In this document: positions 7,722 through 16,021 of the stretch, one piece after another
Position numbering within the stretch: the stretch's first letter is position 1
Layout of the letters: each line of letters begins with the position of its first letter
Source: a virus
Reading direction: 5' to 3' (one strand)
Virus record (IMG/VR): IMGVR_UViG_3300021093_000062
Span: 1-64,000 of that record
DNA: 64,000 bases
Program-made: the position numbers and the translations under genes
The notes under the pieces: generated by a model
The model's input: the letters and a program-made list of their open reading frames with translations, nothing else
Told to the model about the DNA's origin: nothing
The model's database searches: none

Positions 7722-7951
7722 TAGTTATTCTCCTCCATCTCGTTGTACCATTCTTCAGCCAACTCAATTGCTGGAGCGTACTCGTGCCACGTACCGTCGT
7801 CTCCGACTTCAGTTGAGTATGGGACCCTACCAACAGCGCACAAATACTCAAACGCGGCGAGAATGCGTTTCCACTGCTCCTCATTGGGTAACTCATCCCA
7901 TTCCGGTTGGTACTTGCAGTAGTAGTCCTCGTCATCGTTGTACCTAAACAT
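7721..7951 (-). CDS. Acidic hypothetical protein
   Basis: Start taken at the ATG at 7951, preceded by AAGGAGG. The 76-residue product is very acidic and aromatic (DDEDYYCKYQPEWDELP..., ending EEWYNEMEENN), probably helical. It has no Cys pairs or membrane segment. It sits between the ParA-like ATPase and the dimer glycosylase with a 1-base overlap downstream. DNA-mimic or inhibitor proteins are often this acidic, but there is no direct evidence for that role here. Confidence 0.55.
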   Translation of the reverse strand: MFRYNDDEDYYCKYQPEWDELPNEEQWKRILAAFEYLCAVGRVPYSTEVGDDGTWHEYAPAIELAEEWYNEMEENN

Positions 7952-7960
7952 CAATCCTCC

Positions 7961-8584
7961 TTAAGTCCACACCGTGTCGTTGGGCATACTTGCAGAAGTG
8001 CACCGGCGACGAATCTTGTGACGAATCTTGTCTTTGTCTTGTAAGAGGTTCGACGGATCGTCAAATACAAGCGGGAACTTTTCAGCAATACGCCACAAAA
8101 GACCGGCGTCAGACATTCGTGCGATGTTTTTGTCCCAGTTGATCACTAACAAATCTGACTTTGGCGGGCATACCCCCCGCACATCATGTTCGGTCAACAC
8201 ACGATCTTCGTGCATTACGAAGACAAACAGGTCAACACCCTTTCTATTGAGTATTGACCGTAACGAATAATACGAATTCGTTCCGACCATGACGACCTTA
8301 TCAAATTCGTTAAAATCGTAGCTGTCCCCATTGATGATTGCTATGAGGTCGGGCTCGGACCAGTCGTCCGAGTGTCGAACCAGGCCCGCTTGCCGACGCA
8401 ATCGCCATTCCGGCAAAGACCGGAACGTCTCAATCTTTTTTGGCAGGTCCCAGCAGCTAAGGAATTCGTGCGAATCAACGAAATGGACTAGCTTGTCGTT
8501 GTCTTTAACTAGCTGGCAGGCCAAAGCAAGGCCAAACGTCGAAGCTCCGACGCCACCTCCTGCTTGTGCAATTGCAATTTTCAT
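7961..8584 (-). CDS. CpaE/ParA-superfamily ATPase with altered Walker A
   Basis: Start taken at ATG 8584 (MKIAIAQ), six bases after AAGGAGA; a TTG at 8614 is less likely. The 207-residue product starts with a strand and GGGVGASTFGLALA, the P-loop of the ParA/MinD/CpaE group. The usual GK is GA and the signature Lys before GG is Ala, as in CpaE/TadZ and actinobacterial septum-site relatives. Later strands carry FVDSHE and KVVMVGTNSYYSLRS. It may bind nucleotide weakly. A role in genome or virion positioning, or interference with host septation, is speculation. No ParB partner is adjacent. Confidence 0.6.
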   Translation of the reverse strand: MKIAIAQAGGGVGASTFGLALACQLVKDNDKLVHFVDSHEFLSCWDLPKKIETFRSLPEWRLRRQAGLVRHSDDWSEPDLIAIINGDSYDFNEFDKVVMVGTNSYYSLRSILNRKGVDLFVFVMHEDRVLTEHDVRGVCPPKSDLLVINWDKNIARMSDAGLLWRIAEKFPLVFDDPSNLLQDKDKIRHKIRRRCTSASMPNDTVWT

Positions 8585-8606
8585 TTTAATTCTCCTTTTT
8601 CTCTTT

Positions 8607-9125
8607 TTAACCAAACATAATGTCGCCGTACATAGCGTACTGCCAGAACAGGTCCTGGCTTTCGCTGTCCACGTCGTCTTCTATTACGTCTTTAAGCAAA
8701 GTTTGAGCCCAAACTTGATCCACGGGCAAAGACTTTAAAACTTCGATAATGTCTGGAACACTGAAAGTTTTGGTTACTTCGAAACGGGAAACGTGCCCCA
8801 ACTTGCTTATAGCACGCGCCTCAATCTGACGGACGCGCTCGCGGGTGAGATTGAATTGCTTGCCCACTTCCTCGAGGGTGCGGGGTTCGCCCCGATCGAG
8901 GCCGAAGCGAAGTTTCATGATCTCGCGCTCGAACTCGTCGAGAGTGTTTTCTGGGTCAACCATAGTAATAGTTATGAGGCCATCTTGTCTTTCAACGCGA
9001 TTAACCCAACTATACCAAGCATTGCCGGTTAACATGTCAAAAACTTCGTTTTCATCCAAAGTTAATGTTGTTGGCAACAACAGTGTAAACATGTGTTTTT
9101 TTGTTTTCATTTTCATTTGAGTCAC
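8607..9125 (-). CDS. Sigma-70 region 4-like transcription regulator
   Basis: 172 residues from a GTG in a GTGA overlap; ATG at 9116 is an alternative start. Residues about 61-111 are a clear sigma region 4: [16 protein letters not shown], then [20 protein letters not shown], the helix-turn-helix that contacts the -35 element. There is no region 2 or 3; the first 60 residues and the last 60 are unrelated to sigma factors. It could redirect RNA polymerase to phage promoters, act as an anti-sigma-like competitor, or pair with the WhiB proteins, whose known partner in hosts is precisely sigma region 4. The pairing is inference. Confidence 0.8.
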   Translation of the reverse strand: MTQMKMKTKKHMFTLLLPTTLTLDENEVFDMLTGNAWYSWVNRVERQDGLITITMVDPENTLDEFEREIMKLRFGLDRGEPRTLEEVGKQFNLTRERVRQIEARAISKLGHVSRFEVTKTFSVPDIIEVLKSLPVDQVWAQTLLKDVIEDDVDSESQDLFWQYAMYGDIMFG

Positions 9126-9592
9126 ATCTCTTTCTGTAGTGTGTCTGGGTTGTAACCAATGTCGATTAGAAACTCTCTGAGTCTTTTTATCTCGGCATTG
9201 AGGGCATGGTACAGGTGCTGTCTTTCGATGTTTTCAATCAACGCCACCTTTTCTAAATGTTCTGGATTACAGCAAAGCGTGTTACGGCAAAGGTGATCCA
9301 GAGTTTCTGCTTTGGTCAAACTTACATGCTTATGCTGTTCATAAGACCATCTGTGTGCTTGATAGGCTTTGTTGCCTATGTACATTCGCCCGTATCCTTT
9401 GTCTACGGTGCCTGTCCATATCCAACACCCATCATCTGTTTTTTTGATGTTCTTCCAGAACTTATCTTCTGGAAGCTTGGATTCTTCAATTACGTGCAGA
9501 ACTCCATCACGCTTTAGTTGTTTGTAATGGGCTGCACATAATCCTTTTGCTACTACCGGTTTATTGCACACCGGCCCTCTACATAGCGCCAT
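9122..9592 (-). CDS. HNH endonuclease (homing type)
   Basis: 156 residues. The core reads AHRWSYE (about 79-85) ... [16 protein letters not shown] (98-113), the HNH_3 layout with the catalytic His in DH and Cys pairs binding a structural zinc. The N-terminal [20 protein letters not shown] is another Cys/His cluster common in free-standing phage HNH enzymes. AAGGAG precedes the ATG. It probably nicks or cuts DNA as a selfish mobile gene inserted between the regulator and whiB genes. No intron is apparent around it. Confidence 0.85.
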   Translation of the reverse strand: MALCRGPVCNKPVVAKGLCAAHYKQLKRDGVLHVIEESKLPEDKFWKNIKKTDDGCWIWTGTVDKGYGRMYIGNKAYQAHRWSYEQHKHVSLTKAETLDHLCRNTLCCNPEHLEKVALIENIERQHLYHALNAEIKRLREFLIDIGYNPDTLQKEM

Positions 9593-9639
9593 GCGTACTC
9601 CTTACATTTGACGTCATCACGATTGCGACGGGAGCTAGT

Positions 9640-9891
9640 CTACATGTTTGCTTTTTTTTTAGCTCGTCTTTGGCGTTCCTTTGTGCGTTCTCTTGGGCAT
9701 AGACCACCAAATATTCCAAATCTGTCTACCTCTTGGTTGATATTCAGTGATTCTTCCAAGCATTCTGTTTTCACTTTGCACGAGTTGCATATCTTTTTTG
9801 CTGGGCGACTTGATTGTCCTCTTTCAATAAAAAAGATTTCAATAGGTTTTCCTCTGCAAGCAGCGTGCTCTAGCCAATTTGAATTTCTCAT
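9640..9891 (-). CDS. Second WhiB-family protein
   Basis: 83 residues with the Wbl cysteines at 12, 35, 38 and 44 (AACRG, CNSC, TEC) and the glycine turn FGIFGG (58-63), then a basic C-terminal tail (RERTKERQRRAKKK) suited to DNA binding. It is shorter than the copy at 4211 and lacks its extra Cys cluster, so the two are divergent paralogues on opposite strands and probably in different expression classes. The TAG stop of the gene upstream overlaps its ATG region (TAGTATG). Confidence 0.9.
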   Translation of the reverse strand: MRNSNWLEHAACRGKPIEIFFIERGQSSRPAKKICNSCKVKTECLEESLNINQEVDRFGIFGGLCPRERTKERQRRAKKKANM

Positions 9892-9892
9892 A

Positions 9893-10102
9893 CTATACCT
9901 CTACTTTGTACAACTTTTTGAAGTCTCGCCTCATTGGGTGCAGAGATGATTCAGTTCCATGTGTAGAATATGTCGGTCCAGAAATGTTGGGTGGGGGTGT
10001 AATTTTGTACACCCCACCCTTGTTCCTAGTAATGGAAAACCCAAGATCCTTAAGTTTCCTAAACACTTTCTTCACAGCTTTTGATTGATGTTGTGTGACC
10101 AT
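9893..10102 (-). CDS. HicA-like small protein
   Basis: 69 residues: KAVKKVFRKLKDLGFSI...GGVYKI..P, then THGTESSLHPMRRDFKKLY. The first part resembles the alpha-beta core of HicA/YcfA (a helix, a G-F strand and a basic strand), but the catalytic G-x-x-H His is replaced by Tyr (GGVYKI), so RNase toxin activity would not be expected. No HicB partner is adjacent. Similar short proteins occur in actinophages as hypothetical genes. No good ribosome-binding site precedes the ATG. Confidence 0.5.
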   Translation of the reverse strand: MVTQHQSKAVKKVFRKLKDLGFSITRNKGGVYKITPPPNISGPTYSTHGTESSLHPMRRDFKKLYKVEV

Positions 10103-10133
10103 GAGAGCACTCTATCGTAGGCGGATTATTCCG

Positions 10134-10736
10134 TCAACTATCGTCTTTTCCTGTTAGAAGCGCAAACCCAGTTTGGATGTTTTTGTCCACCATGTCTACC
10201 AATTCCCGAGTCTTAATTGTTTGAGGAAGAAGATCGAAAGCCAACTTGTTAGACAACAACAGAACTGCGTCACCCAAAGTTCCGTTACTACGCGTCAACT
10301 TGTAAGGTTTCATGAGTAGCACTCGTTCATTATTGTCCCACACAACCACTTCAACAGAACCGGGGCCGTCGCTTAACAGGCAAACGTAAATCGTACGCAT
10401 CTCTCCCATACCCATATTCATGCCTTTGCCAGGAGCAATCACACCAAACCGTTGGTAACTAAGCATTCCAGGGTTTACACAAATGTGTGCGATAAGTTCT
10501 TGGATAGTTTCAAACTTATCACCAATTTCGTAGTGTCTTGCCAAAGCACCTTCGTCGTCTATCTCTAAAACACAGGGGTCAACACTGTCGAACAACATCG
10601 AACGGTTGGGCAACCTGTTTGACAGTTTGTCAAGAAGATTCACTAACGAAAGAACGCTTATACCACTTGGGGATTCAATGAATCCCTCTGTCTCTCCGTC
10701 TTCGTTTTCATAGACGAAAGATGTTAATTCATCCAT
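10134..10736 (-). CDS. Hypothetical protein
   Basis: A 200-residue soluble protein, acidic at the N-terminus (FVYENEDGETEGFIES), with a Gly/Met-rich turn (PGKGMNMGMGEM) in the middle and alternating strands afterwards (RTIYVCLLSD, SVEVVVWDNN). No catalytic motif is recognised. AGGAAATTTCA precedes the ATG, and the start overlaps the stop of the small gene at 10729-10905 by 8 bases, so they are co-translated. Confidence 0.55.
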   Translation of the reverse strand: MDELTSFVYENEDGETEGFIESPSGISVLSLVNLLDKLSNRLPNRSMLFDSVDPCVLEIDDEGALARHYEIGDKFETIQELIAHICVNPGMLSYQRFGVIAPGKGMNMGMGEMRTIYVCLLSDGPGSVEVVVWDNNERVLLMKPYKLTRSNGTLGDAVLLLSNKLAFDLLPQTIKTRELVDMVDKNIQTGFALLTGKDDS

Positions 10737-10905
10737 TTGAAATTTCCTCCGTATCTAGTAGTGCGTTTACAATGTTTCTTATGTCCCAAAGCCTGTCGGT
10801 CAGTCTAGCCGCTGACACAAAATGATGGCCGGCAGTGGTACTCAGTGTGTTATCGATTTCTGAGATGACCTTGCACAGCTCTTGGTGCAATTGTTTTTTG
10901 TTCAC
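10729..10905 (-). CDS. 58-residue helical protein
   Basis: A GTG-start frame fills the gap between two longer genes: it overlaps the upstream stop by 4 bases (GTGA), has GAGGA five bases before the GTG, and overlaps the next start by 8 bases. The product begins MNKKQLHQELCKVISEID and continues with SAARLTDRLWDIRNIVNALL, likely two helices. The perfect fit in the operon supports it being real. Function unknown. Confidence 0.65.
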   Translation of the reverse strand: MNKKQLHQELCKVISEIDNTLSTTAGHHFVSAARLTDRLWDIRNIVNALLDTEEISNG

Positions 10906-11486
10906 TTGTCCTCTTCTTCACTGTTTGTTCCAAAGATAGCATCGAACGTTTTAAACACATTGTCAAGCTCGCTTGTCTGCATCAAGTATTCCATGCGCCC
11001 GACTTCTGCATCCATCTGGCGCTTTTTAGCGTGACGCTCTTTAAGCATTCGTGCCATGTCTTCGGCTAGTTCCATGACCTCTTCATCGACAATTTCATTC
11101 TCAAAACTATTATCGACTTCTTGCTCTCTACGCAACAGTTCCTCGTAGCGTTCACGGGCAAACTGACGAGCGGCTTCTGGGTCGTCACGGAATTCCCGGT
11201 CCACCGCAATAACTTGCCCGAAACGGGCTGCAACACCCGTTTCTTCAGGGCATAACCCCGTCTGTCGTTGCAACTCCTCGATGAACAGATCCATTTCATT
11301 TGCCATGATTTCTGCATCTCTGTGGTCGTGCATGTATCTGCCCATCAGACGCTCGGTGAAATGGGACGTAATGAGGTACATCCACACCAAGTCGTGTCCG
11401 GTTCTCATGTGTTGCCACTCTTCGGGGGTTGCTGGTGAAGTCCCAAACTGTTCAAATACTTCGTAATAATCAAACATCTCTTTCAT
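10902..11486 (-). CDS. Helical, charged hypothetical protein
   Basis: 194 residues, almost entirely predicted helix, with long Glu/Arg-rich stretches (DPEAARQFARERYEELLRRE, EEVMELAEDMARMLKERHAKK) that could form a coiled coil. Met-rich N-terminal part contains HMRTGHDLVWMYLITSHF. AAGGAG precedes the ATG. It lies in the operon between a coiled-coil protein and the small 58-residue gene. No family recognised. Confidence 0.55.
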   Translation of the reverse strand: MKEMFDYYEVFEQFGTSPATPEEWQHMRTGHDLVWMYLITSHFTERLMGRYMHDHRDAEIMANEMDLFIEELQRQTGLCPEETGVAARFGQVIAVDREFRDDPEAARQFARERYEELLRREQEVDNSFENEIVDEEVMELAEDMARMLKERHAKKRQMDAEVGRMEYLMQTSELDNVFKTFDAIFGTNSEEEDK

Positions 11487-11494
11487 TCTCCTTC

Positions 11495-11860
11495 TTATTT
11501 GACTCTGATTTGCTTGTATTCGGTTTTCTTTGTCACTTTGTCAACCACTTCTGGTTTGATAGCGCCCATTTTGATCGCGGCATCCATCAACTGCGTATCA
11601 ACGGTTGGTTTAGTAACCTTGTTGAACACTGAAGCACTAACCAAGTCTTTGAGCATTTGCGCGTCGAAAGACCGTCTAGCAGGTGTGGACAGCTCAATCG
11701 TTACTTCGTCCAGAGTTACAGTTGTAATTCCAGATTCATGCATCATGTCTTTCAAAATCTCGTCCAAGACTTTGAAATGTCTTTCAGCACTCTCTAACTC
11801 ATCTTTGAGTTTGAGCCAATTTTGTGCTGCTTCTTTGATTACTTCGTGTATTGCTGACAT
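11495..11860 (-). CDS. Coiled-coil protein upstream of helicase-operon partners
   Basis: 121 residues: an N-terminal helix with heptad character (KLKDELESAERHFKVLDEILKDM), a short beta segment (TTVTLDEVTIELSTPARRSF) and a Lys-rich end. The layout resembles Gp157-like and other short phage recombination/replication accessory proteins, but no signature is definite. It directly follows the SNF2 helicase gene, two bases after its stop. Confidence 0.5.
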   Translation of the reverse strand: MSAIHEVIKEAAQNWLKLKDELESAERHFKVLDEILKDMMHESGITTVTLDEVTIELSTPARRSFDAQMLKDLVSASVFNKVTKPTVDTQLMDAAIKMGAIKPEVVDKVTKKTEYKQIRVK

Positions 11861-11862
11861 GC

Positions 11863-13323
11863 TTATTTTCGCTTTCTGTACGAGTCCAGGACTCCGTTTT
11901 GTATTTGTTCTAGCAATACCTCTCCTTGCCCGTCAATTAGAATGCCGGTAGAAAAGGCTTTTTCTTCAAGGACACTCCACAATCTTTCATCGATCGTCTC
12001 GCATCCTTCGATGTGGCACAGAGGTATGGTTATGTGTACATCAACTGTTTGTGATATACGGTGTAACCTATCTTCTGCTTGTTTCAGTGAGGCAGGATTC
12101 CAAGGTAACTGGGCAATGACACCACGATAGTTTTGGTTTACACCATTACCAGTAAGTGTTAGCCCAGTACCAGCTGAGATAATCTGCCCAACCATTACTC
12201 GTGAAGCACCACTGTTGAAGTCGTTGACCGCTGCTTTCTTAGCGCCATCTGACATACCACCCCGTACTTCACAGGGATTGTACTTAAATAACCCAGCAGT
12301 AAGGGCATTCATTGTGTCTACGTGCTCGGCAACAATGAACATTCCCCCCGGCTCGTTGTCAAGTATCTCCGATACATGTTTAATAATGGCATTTGTTTTT
12401 GCTCTACCAACATGTTTTCGCAGATAACCCAGTTGAACCAAAGCGTACGCCCTTTCTGCTCCCGTAGTGTTTCTGTTTATTGACTCAAGCCACGCAATAA
12501 GATCGTTATGTACATCCATGTAATCTTGCACTGCGTGGCCAGAGCCTTCCAAAGCAATGGTCGCCCGAAACTTAGTAGGAAGGTCAATTACCTCGTCTCT
12601 TTTACGTCTGAACATAAAAGAGCCATGCATACGGTTTTTAAGGTCTAGGTCATTGGTTGATACTCTACCAACTTTTCGACCGTTTACTGTTTTACCAGAC
12701 CACGGTGCGTAGTGTTGATAGAAATGACCAATACCACCTATTCCTGTCCATGCTTTAGAACCCAGGAAATCTATCTGAGATACTAGTTCTATGTTTCTAC
12801 CGTTTGGAGCGGGCGTACCACTCATTAGCACTTTAACCGCATCACTTGGCAGATAGTTACTTATGCTTATCAAAGCCTTGGTGCGCTTTGATGGATTTTT
12901 GAAGAAATGTGCCTCATCAACTATGATTGCATCTATTTCTCCCATAAGAGCTACTGACCAGTGAGTTAGAACTGCGTTACCGATGATGTAAACATCTGCA
13001 TCAGGGAGTATGTGCACAGACTGACCTCTGAGCACAGCAGTCTTTAGGTTAGGGTTGAATTTGCTTATCTCGCTAACCCAGTTCCACACCAAACTTGGTG
13101 GAACTACAATTAGTACTTTCTTGCGCTCTTGTTCAACTATGGCAGACGCCACAGCAATGGCTATTGCTGTTTTACCTAAACCCATATCTAACGCAAGATA
13201 AGACTGCTTTTTAGAAACAGCCCATTCAAACGCTTCGATTTGGTAGTCGTACAGGCTCATGTTGAGCGATGGTAAAACTAGTTGGTTGGACGGCGGCACG
13301 ATTGCCGACCTAGGCTGTCTCAT
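11863..13323 (-). CDS. SNF2-type DEAH-box helicase/translocase
   Basis: 486 residues with the superfamily 2 motifs in order: Q-like YDYQIEAFEWA (25-35), Walker A DMGLGKT (45-51), Ia LIVVPPSLVWNW, DEAH (136-139), motif III LMSGTPAP, then the C-terminal lobe with SAGTGLTLTG and motif VI QAEDRLHRISQ. The last motif is the SWI/SNF signature; these proteins translocate on dsDNA and remodel protein-DNA or recombination intermediates rather than unwind strands. Length is near the minimal phage form. Start is in a TAATG overlap with the upstream gene. Confidence 0.93.
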   Translation of the reverse strand: MRQPRSAIVPPSNQLVLPSLNMSLYDYQIEAFEWAVSKKQSYLALDMGLGKTAIAIAVASAIVEQERKKVLIVVPPSLVWNWVSEISKFNPNLKTAVLRGQSVHILPDADVYIIGNAVLTHWSVALMGEIDAIIVDEAHFFKNPSKRTKALISISNYLPSDAVKVLMSGTPAPNGRNIELVSQIDFLGSKAWTGIGGIGHFYQHYAPWSGKTVNGRKVGRVSTNDLDLKNRMHGSFMFRRKRDEVIDLPTKFRATIALEGSGHAVQDYMDVHNDLIAWLESINRNTTGAERAYALVQLGYLRKHVGRAKTNAIIKHVSEILDNEPGGMFIVAEHVDTMNALTAGLFKYNPCEVRGGMSDGAKKAAVNDFNSGASRVMVGQIISAGTGLTLTGNGVNQNYRGVIAQLPWNPASLKQAEDRLHRISQTVDVHITIPLCHIEGCETIDERLWSVLEEKAFSTGILIDGQGEVLLEQIQNGVLDSYRKRK

Positions 13324-13592
13324 TATTCACCTGGCGCATAAAGTATGTTGTCGTTTTCGTCTGCGAATATAAGGTTCTCTGGATTCATTGGATGGTTCCA
13401 GTCACACCCAAAGTCCTCGCTTGCCCATGTTGCCACAACGTTTATAACGTCATCTATCGTTGGTTCTGGGTAATCCCCAAACTCCTGAAGAATGTTTAGC
13501 GCGTCCTCTACGGAGTAACTAATAATTCGCATGACGTTGATTACTTTGGGAAGTTCAAGTTCTTCTACATCAGATACTTCTGACCATTCCAT
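13323..13592 (-). CDS. Acidic hypothetical protein
   Basis: 89 residues, acidic, with MEWSEVSDVEELELPKVI at the N-terminus and a helix SVEDALNILQEFGDYPEP. AGGAGGAAAC precedes the ATG. It is flanked by the VWA protein and the SNF2 helicase with 8- and 1-base junctions. No family recognised. Confidence 0.55.
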   Translation of the reverse strand: MEWSEVSDVEELELPKVINVMRIISYSVEDALNILQEFGDYPEPTIDDVINVVATWASEDFGCDWNHPMNPENLIFADENDNILYAPGE

Positions 13593-13600
13593 GTTTCCTC

Positions 13601-15946
13601 CTATGCTAGGAAAGTTGCTAGGGCTTTCTCAACTTTATTCGGTAACTTTGCCACATCATTGATGGTTAAAGCTACGTTAGCACCCTTACCTTCTACGTAG
13701 GTGCCGGCATATATGCCGTCTCCTAGAGCAATCAGTATCCAGTACTGTCCTGGGCTGGTAAAAGGCTTTATTGACTTCACATCAGACCACGCACCGTCTG
13801 TCAACACGACAACCAGTTGTTGATCTTTACCTGCTCTTTGGTTTTCAACTTGCTTCAAAGCAGCTCGAGGGTTTGTACCCCCACCGTCGTGAATGTGCAA
13901 TGGGTGCACATCTTCGTCGCTAGGGTAAAGCATATAGGCGTCCGTGTCGAATGTTGAAACAGTGCAAGGAATTCCCAGGCTATCACACGCACTACGAATA
14001 CCGTACGCTGCAACCGAAAGTTCATCCATCCACGCGTCCATCGATCCAGACGTGTCTAGCAACACAGACACAGAAAGGTTGTGTCCCGTTGAGCCTTCAC
14101 CTTCGTAGTCAATCCAGTAGTCACTGTCACCCGGTTCGTGAGTTTTGTAAGCTATCGGGTCCAAGACACCGGTTTCCTGTCGGAATCGCCACGCAGGGTC
14201 AGCGGCTACAGCCAGAGGAGCAAGCGCGCTCAACATATCGTTGGCAACCTTTTTTGCTTTGTTAATCAACTTGGTGTCCATTACCGATGTTGCTTGAGTT
14301 CTAATGAGAGGTTTTGACAGTTGAATGTTCACATCGCTCATGAACTGTTCGGCTTCTTGTAAGGTGGACAAACCTCTTGTTGACTCAAAGATTCTGTTTT
14401 TGAGTTTATTGCGCAGACCCTCGTAGTCTACATTGTGTTTGATGTCGTTGACTGTACCGCCAGTACCACGAGCCCCAGCATTACGGTCAACCGATGTGCT
14501 ATTCACACCTTCGTCGTTTCCTGTTGTTTGGCTGAGACGAGGTGTGGTTGAGTGGTGGTTACCGTCACCACCACTACCGTCAACCTTTTCGCCGCCCTGC
14601 GGGTCGCCAGAACTTGGCATCGGTCTTTTGTTGACAGGCTTAGCGTTTATTTCCTCGTCTTCAAAACGGGGTTTCTCTTGTACAACAACCTCCTTGCCTG
14701 TGCCGCCGTCCCAATATGGGTGAGTACCAGGTGTGGATGCGCCTCTGGGATTTTGAGAAGTATCACTTTTTTGTCCCGTTCGGTTGGGGTGTCCTCCGCG
14801 ACCGGGTGGTACACGCGGTGCAACTTCTTCACCGGAAGACCACTTGTGTAGGAAATTTGCAAACTGCCACGAAGCCACAACCACCTCAGTAGGTGTTGTA
14901 GCTTTTCTAAAGTTTTGCACCAACTTCTCACACTCGTCGATCTCCGTAAGTGATCTACCACATACCGTAAGGTAATCAACAGCAAGTTCTCTGATCAGGT
15001 AATACACGTCATCCGAAAGGTGCGAACGAGCGGCTACCATTGGCCACGTTGCACCCGGGTGTCTGGATGGTTCGACGATCAATTTGAGAGTCACTGCTTC
15101 CAAATAACCAGCCATTGTTGGCGTATTACGAACCAATGTATCTTCCATACGCCCGTCCTCTAGAGCGTTCCATGCTGGTCTGATCCAGTCTTTAACTTTA
15201 GTGAATTGGTGTTGATGCAAACTCAAACCAGCTTTAAGTAAGTTCACTTCTTCTAACGTGTCGGTTGAAGAAATTGCCTTATCTGTTGGCAACTCCATAC
15301 TCACGTATGGGGATTTGAAGTTTACTTCGTCATCCAAATAAGCTGGGTAATTGTTTTTCATGCTTTCAACCCCACGCCCATCTGAATAGCGGTTGAAGAC
15401 AATCGGTTCAACGTTGTTGTCCATCAATGCACAATCAAACAACGTGTCAAATGCAAGCGTGTGGAGTATGTGACCACCTTCGTGATACACCACACCCTTG
15501 ACAGCCAGCAAAATATCTGCAACCGATTCCATGTTTTGGAAGTCAACTTTATGTAGGTTGATCATTATCTCGATGTCTTTGTAGTTAGTACACGCCAAGA
15601 CAGGAGTATCAATAGAAGTGTCTTCTTTAATCGTCACATTTGGATTGACGCCAAATGATGTAAGAACTGCCTGCGCGCGTTGTCCAAGGACATACGCAAG
15701 AGCAGCGCTCTGTCTGCGCCACAGTGCGTGTGCCTCATGCCCCAGTCCTCCCAGTGGGCCATGCAATCCTTGGCGAAACACAGACGGCTGGTACAGGGCC
15801 GAGGTGTAATCGTCGTGAGCAATCATTGACAACACCGACTCACGATGAGTTTCTTCAATGCGCTTACGTTCTCTGTTGGCTGATGCTCTCTCGGCATTTC
15901 TGCGCTTGAGAATCTCAGGATCTAGTTTTGGTTTTTTGGTAACCAT
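13601..15946 (-). CDS. CobT-like protein with VWA domain and HExxH motif
   Basis: 781 residues. The N-terminal half has VVYHEGGHILHTL (HExxH at 155-159), the zinc-binding motif of metallopeptidases. A disordered, Pro/Gly/Ser-rich linker follows (about 380-510). The C-terminal von Willebrand A domain has the metal-adhesion site: LLDTSGSM at about 630, the conserved Thr in GGGTNP, and a VVVLTDG strand. It is adjacent to a MoxR/CobS-type AAA+ ATPase; in that family ATPase and VWA partner work as a metal-insertion or protein-remodelling machine. Whether the HExxH part is a live protease is unknown. Confidence 0.85.
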   Translation of the reverse strand: MVTKKPKLDPEILKRRNAERASANRERKRIEETHRESVLSMIAHDDYTSALYQPSVFRQGLHGPLGGLGHEAHALWRRQSAALAYVLGQRAQAVLTSFGVNPNVTIKEDTSIDTPVLACTNYKDIEIMINLHKVDFQNMESVADILLAVKGVVYHEGGHILHTLAFDTLFDCALMDNNVEPIVFNRYSDGRGVESMKNNYPAYLDDEVNFKSPYVSMELPTDKAISSTDTLEEVNLLKAGLSLHQHQFTKVKDWIRPAWNALEDGRMEDTLVRNTPTMAGYLEAVTLKLIVEPSRHPGATWPMVAARSHLSDDVYYLIRELAVDYLTVCGRSLTEIDECEKLVQNFRKATTPTEVVVASWQFANFLHKWSSGEEVAPRVPPGRGGHPNRTGQKSDTSQNPRGASTPGTHPYWDGGTGKEVVVQEKPRFEDEEINAKPVNKRPMPSSGDPQGGEKVDGSGGDGNHHSTTPRLSQTTGNDEGVNSTSVDRNAGARGTGGTVNDIKHNVDYEGLRNKLKNRIFESTRGLSTLQEAEQFMSDVNIQLSKPLIRTQATSVMDTKLINKAKKVANDMLSALAPLAVAADPAWRFRQETGVLDPIAYKTHEPGDSDYWIDYEGEGSTGHNLSVSVLLDTSGSMDAWMDELSVAAYGIRSACDSLGIPCTVSTFDTDAYMLYPSDEDVHPLHIHDGGGTNPRAALKQVENQRAGKDQQLVVVLTDGAWSDVKSIKPFTSPGQYWILIALGDGIYAGTYVEGKGANVALTINDVAKLPNKVEKALATFLA

Positions 15947-16021
15947 GCTTATACCTCTTTTGTTGTTTTAGGGGATTCGGGTTTACTACTTCAAATGACG
16001 CAAGTACTTGGTGGGGTAAAA

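Noticed and set aside
13951-14985. Several frames opposite or out of phase in the VWA gene
   Set aside because: All lie inside the strongly supported VWA/HExxH gene and match its low-complexity linker.
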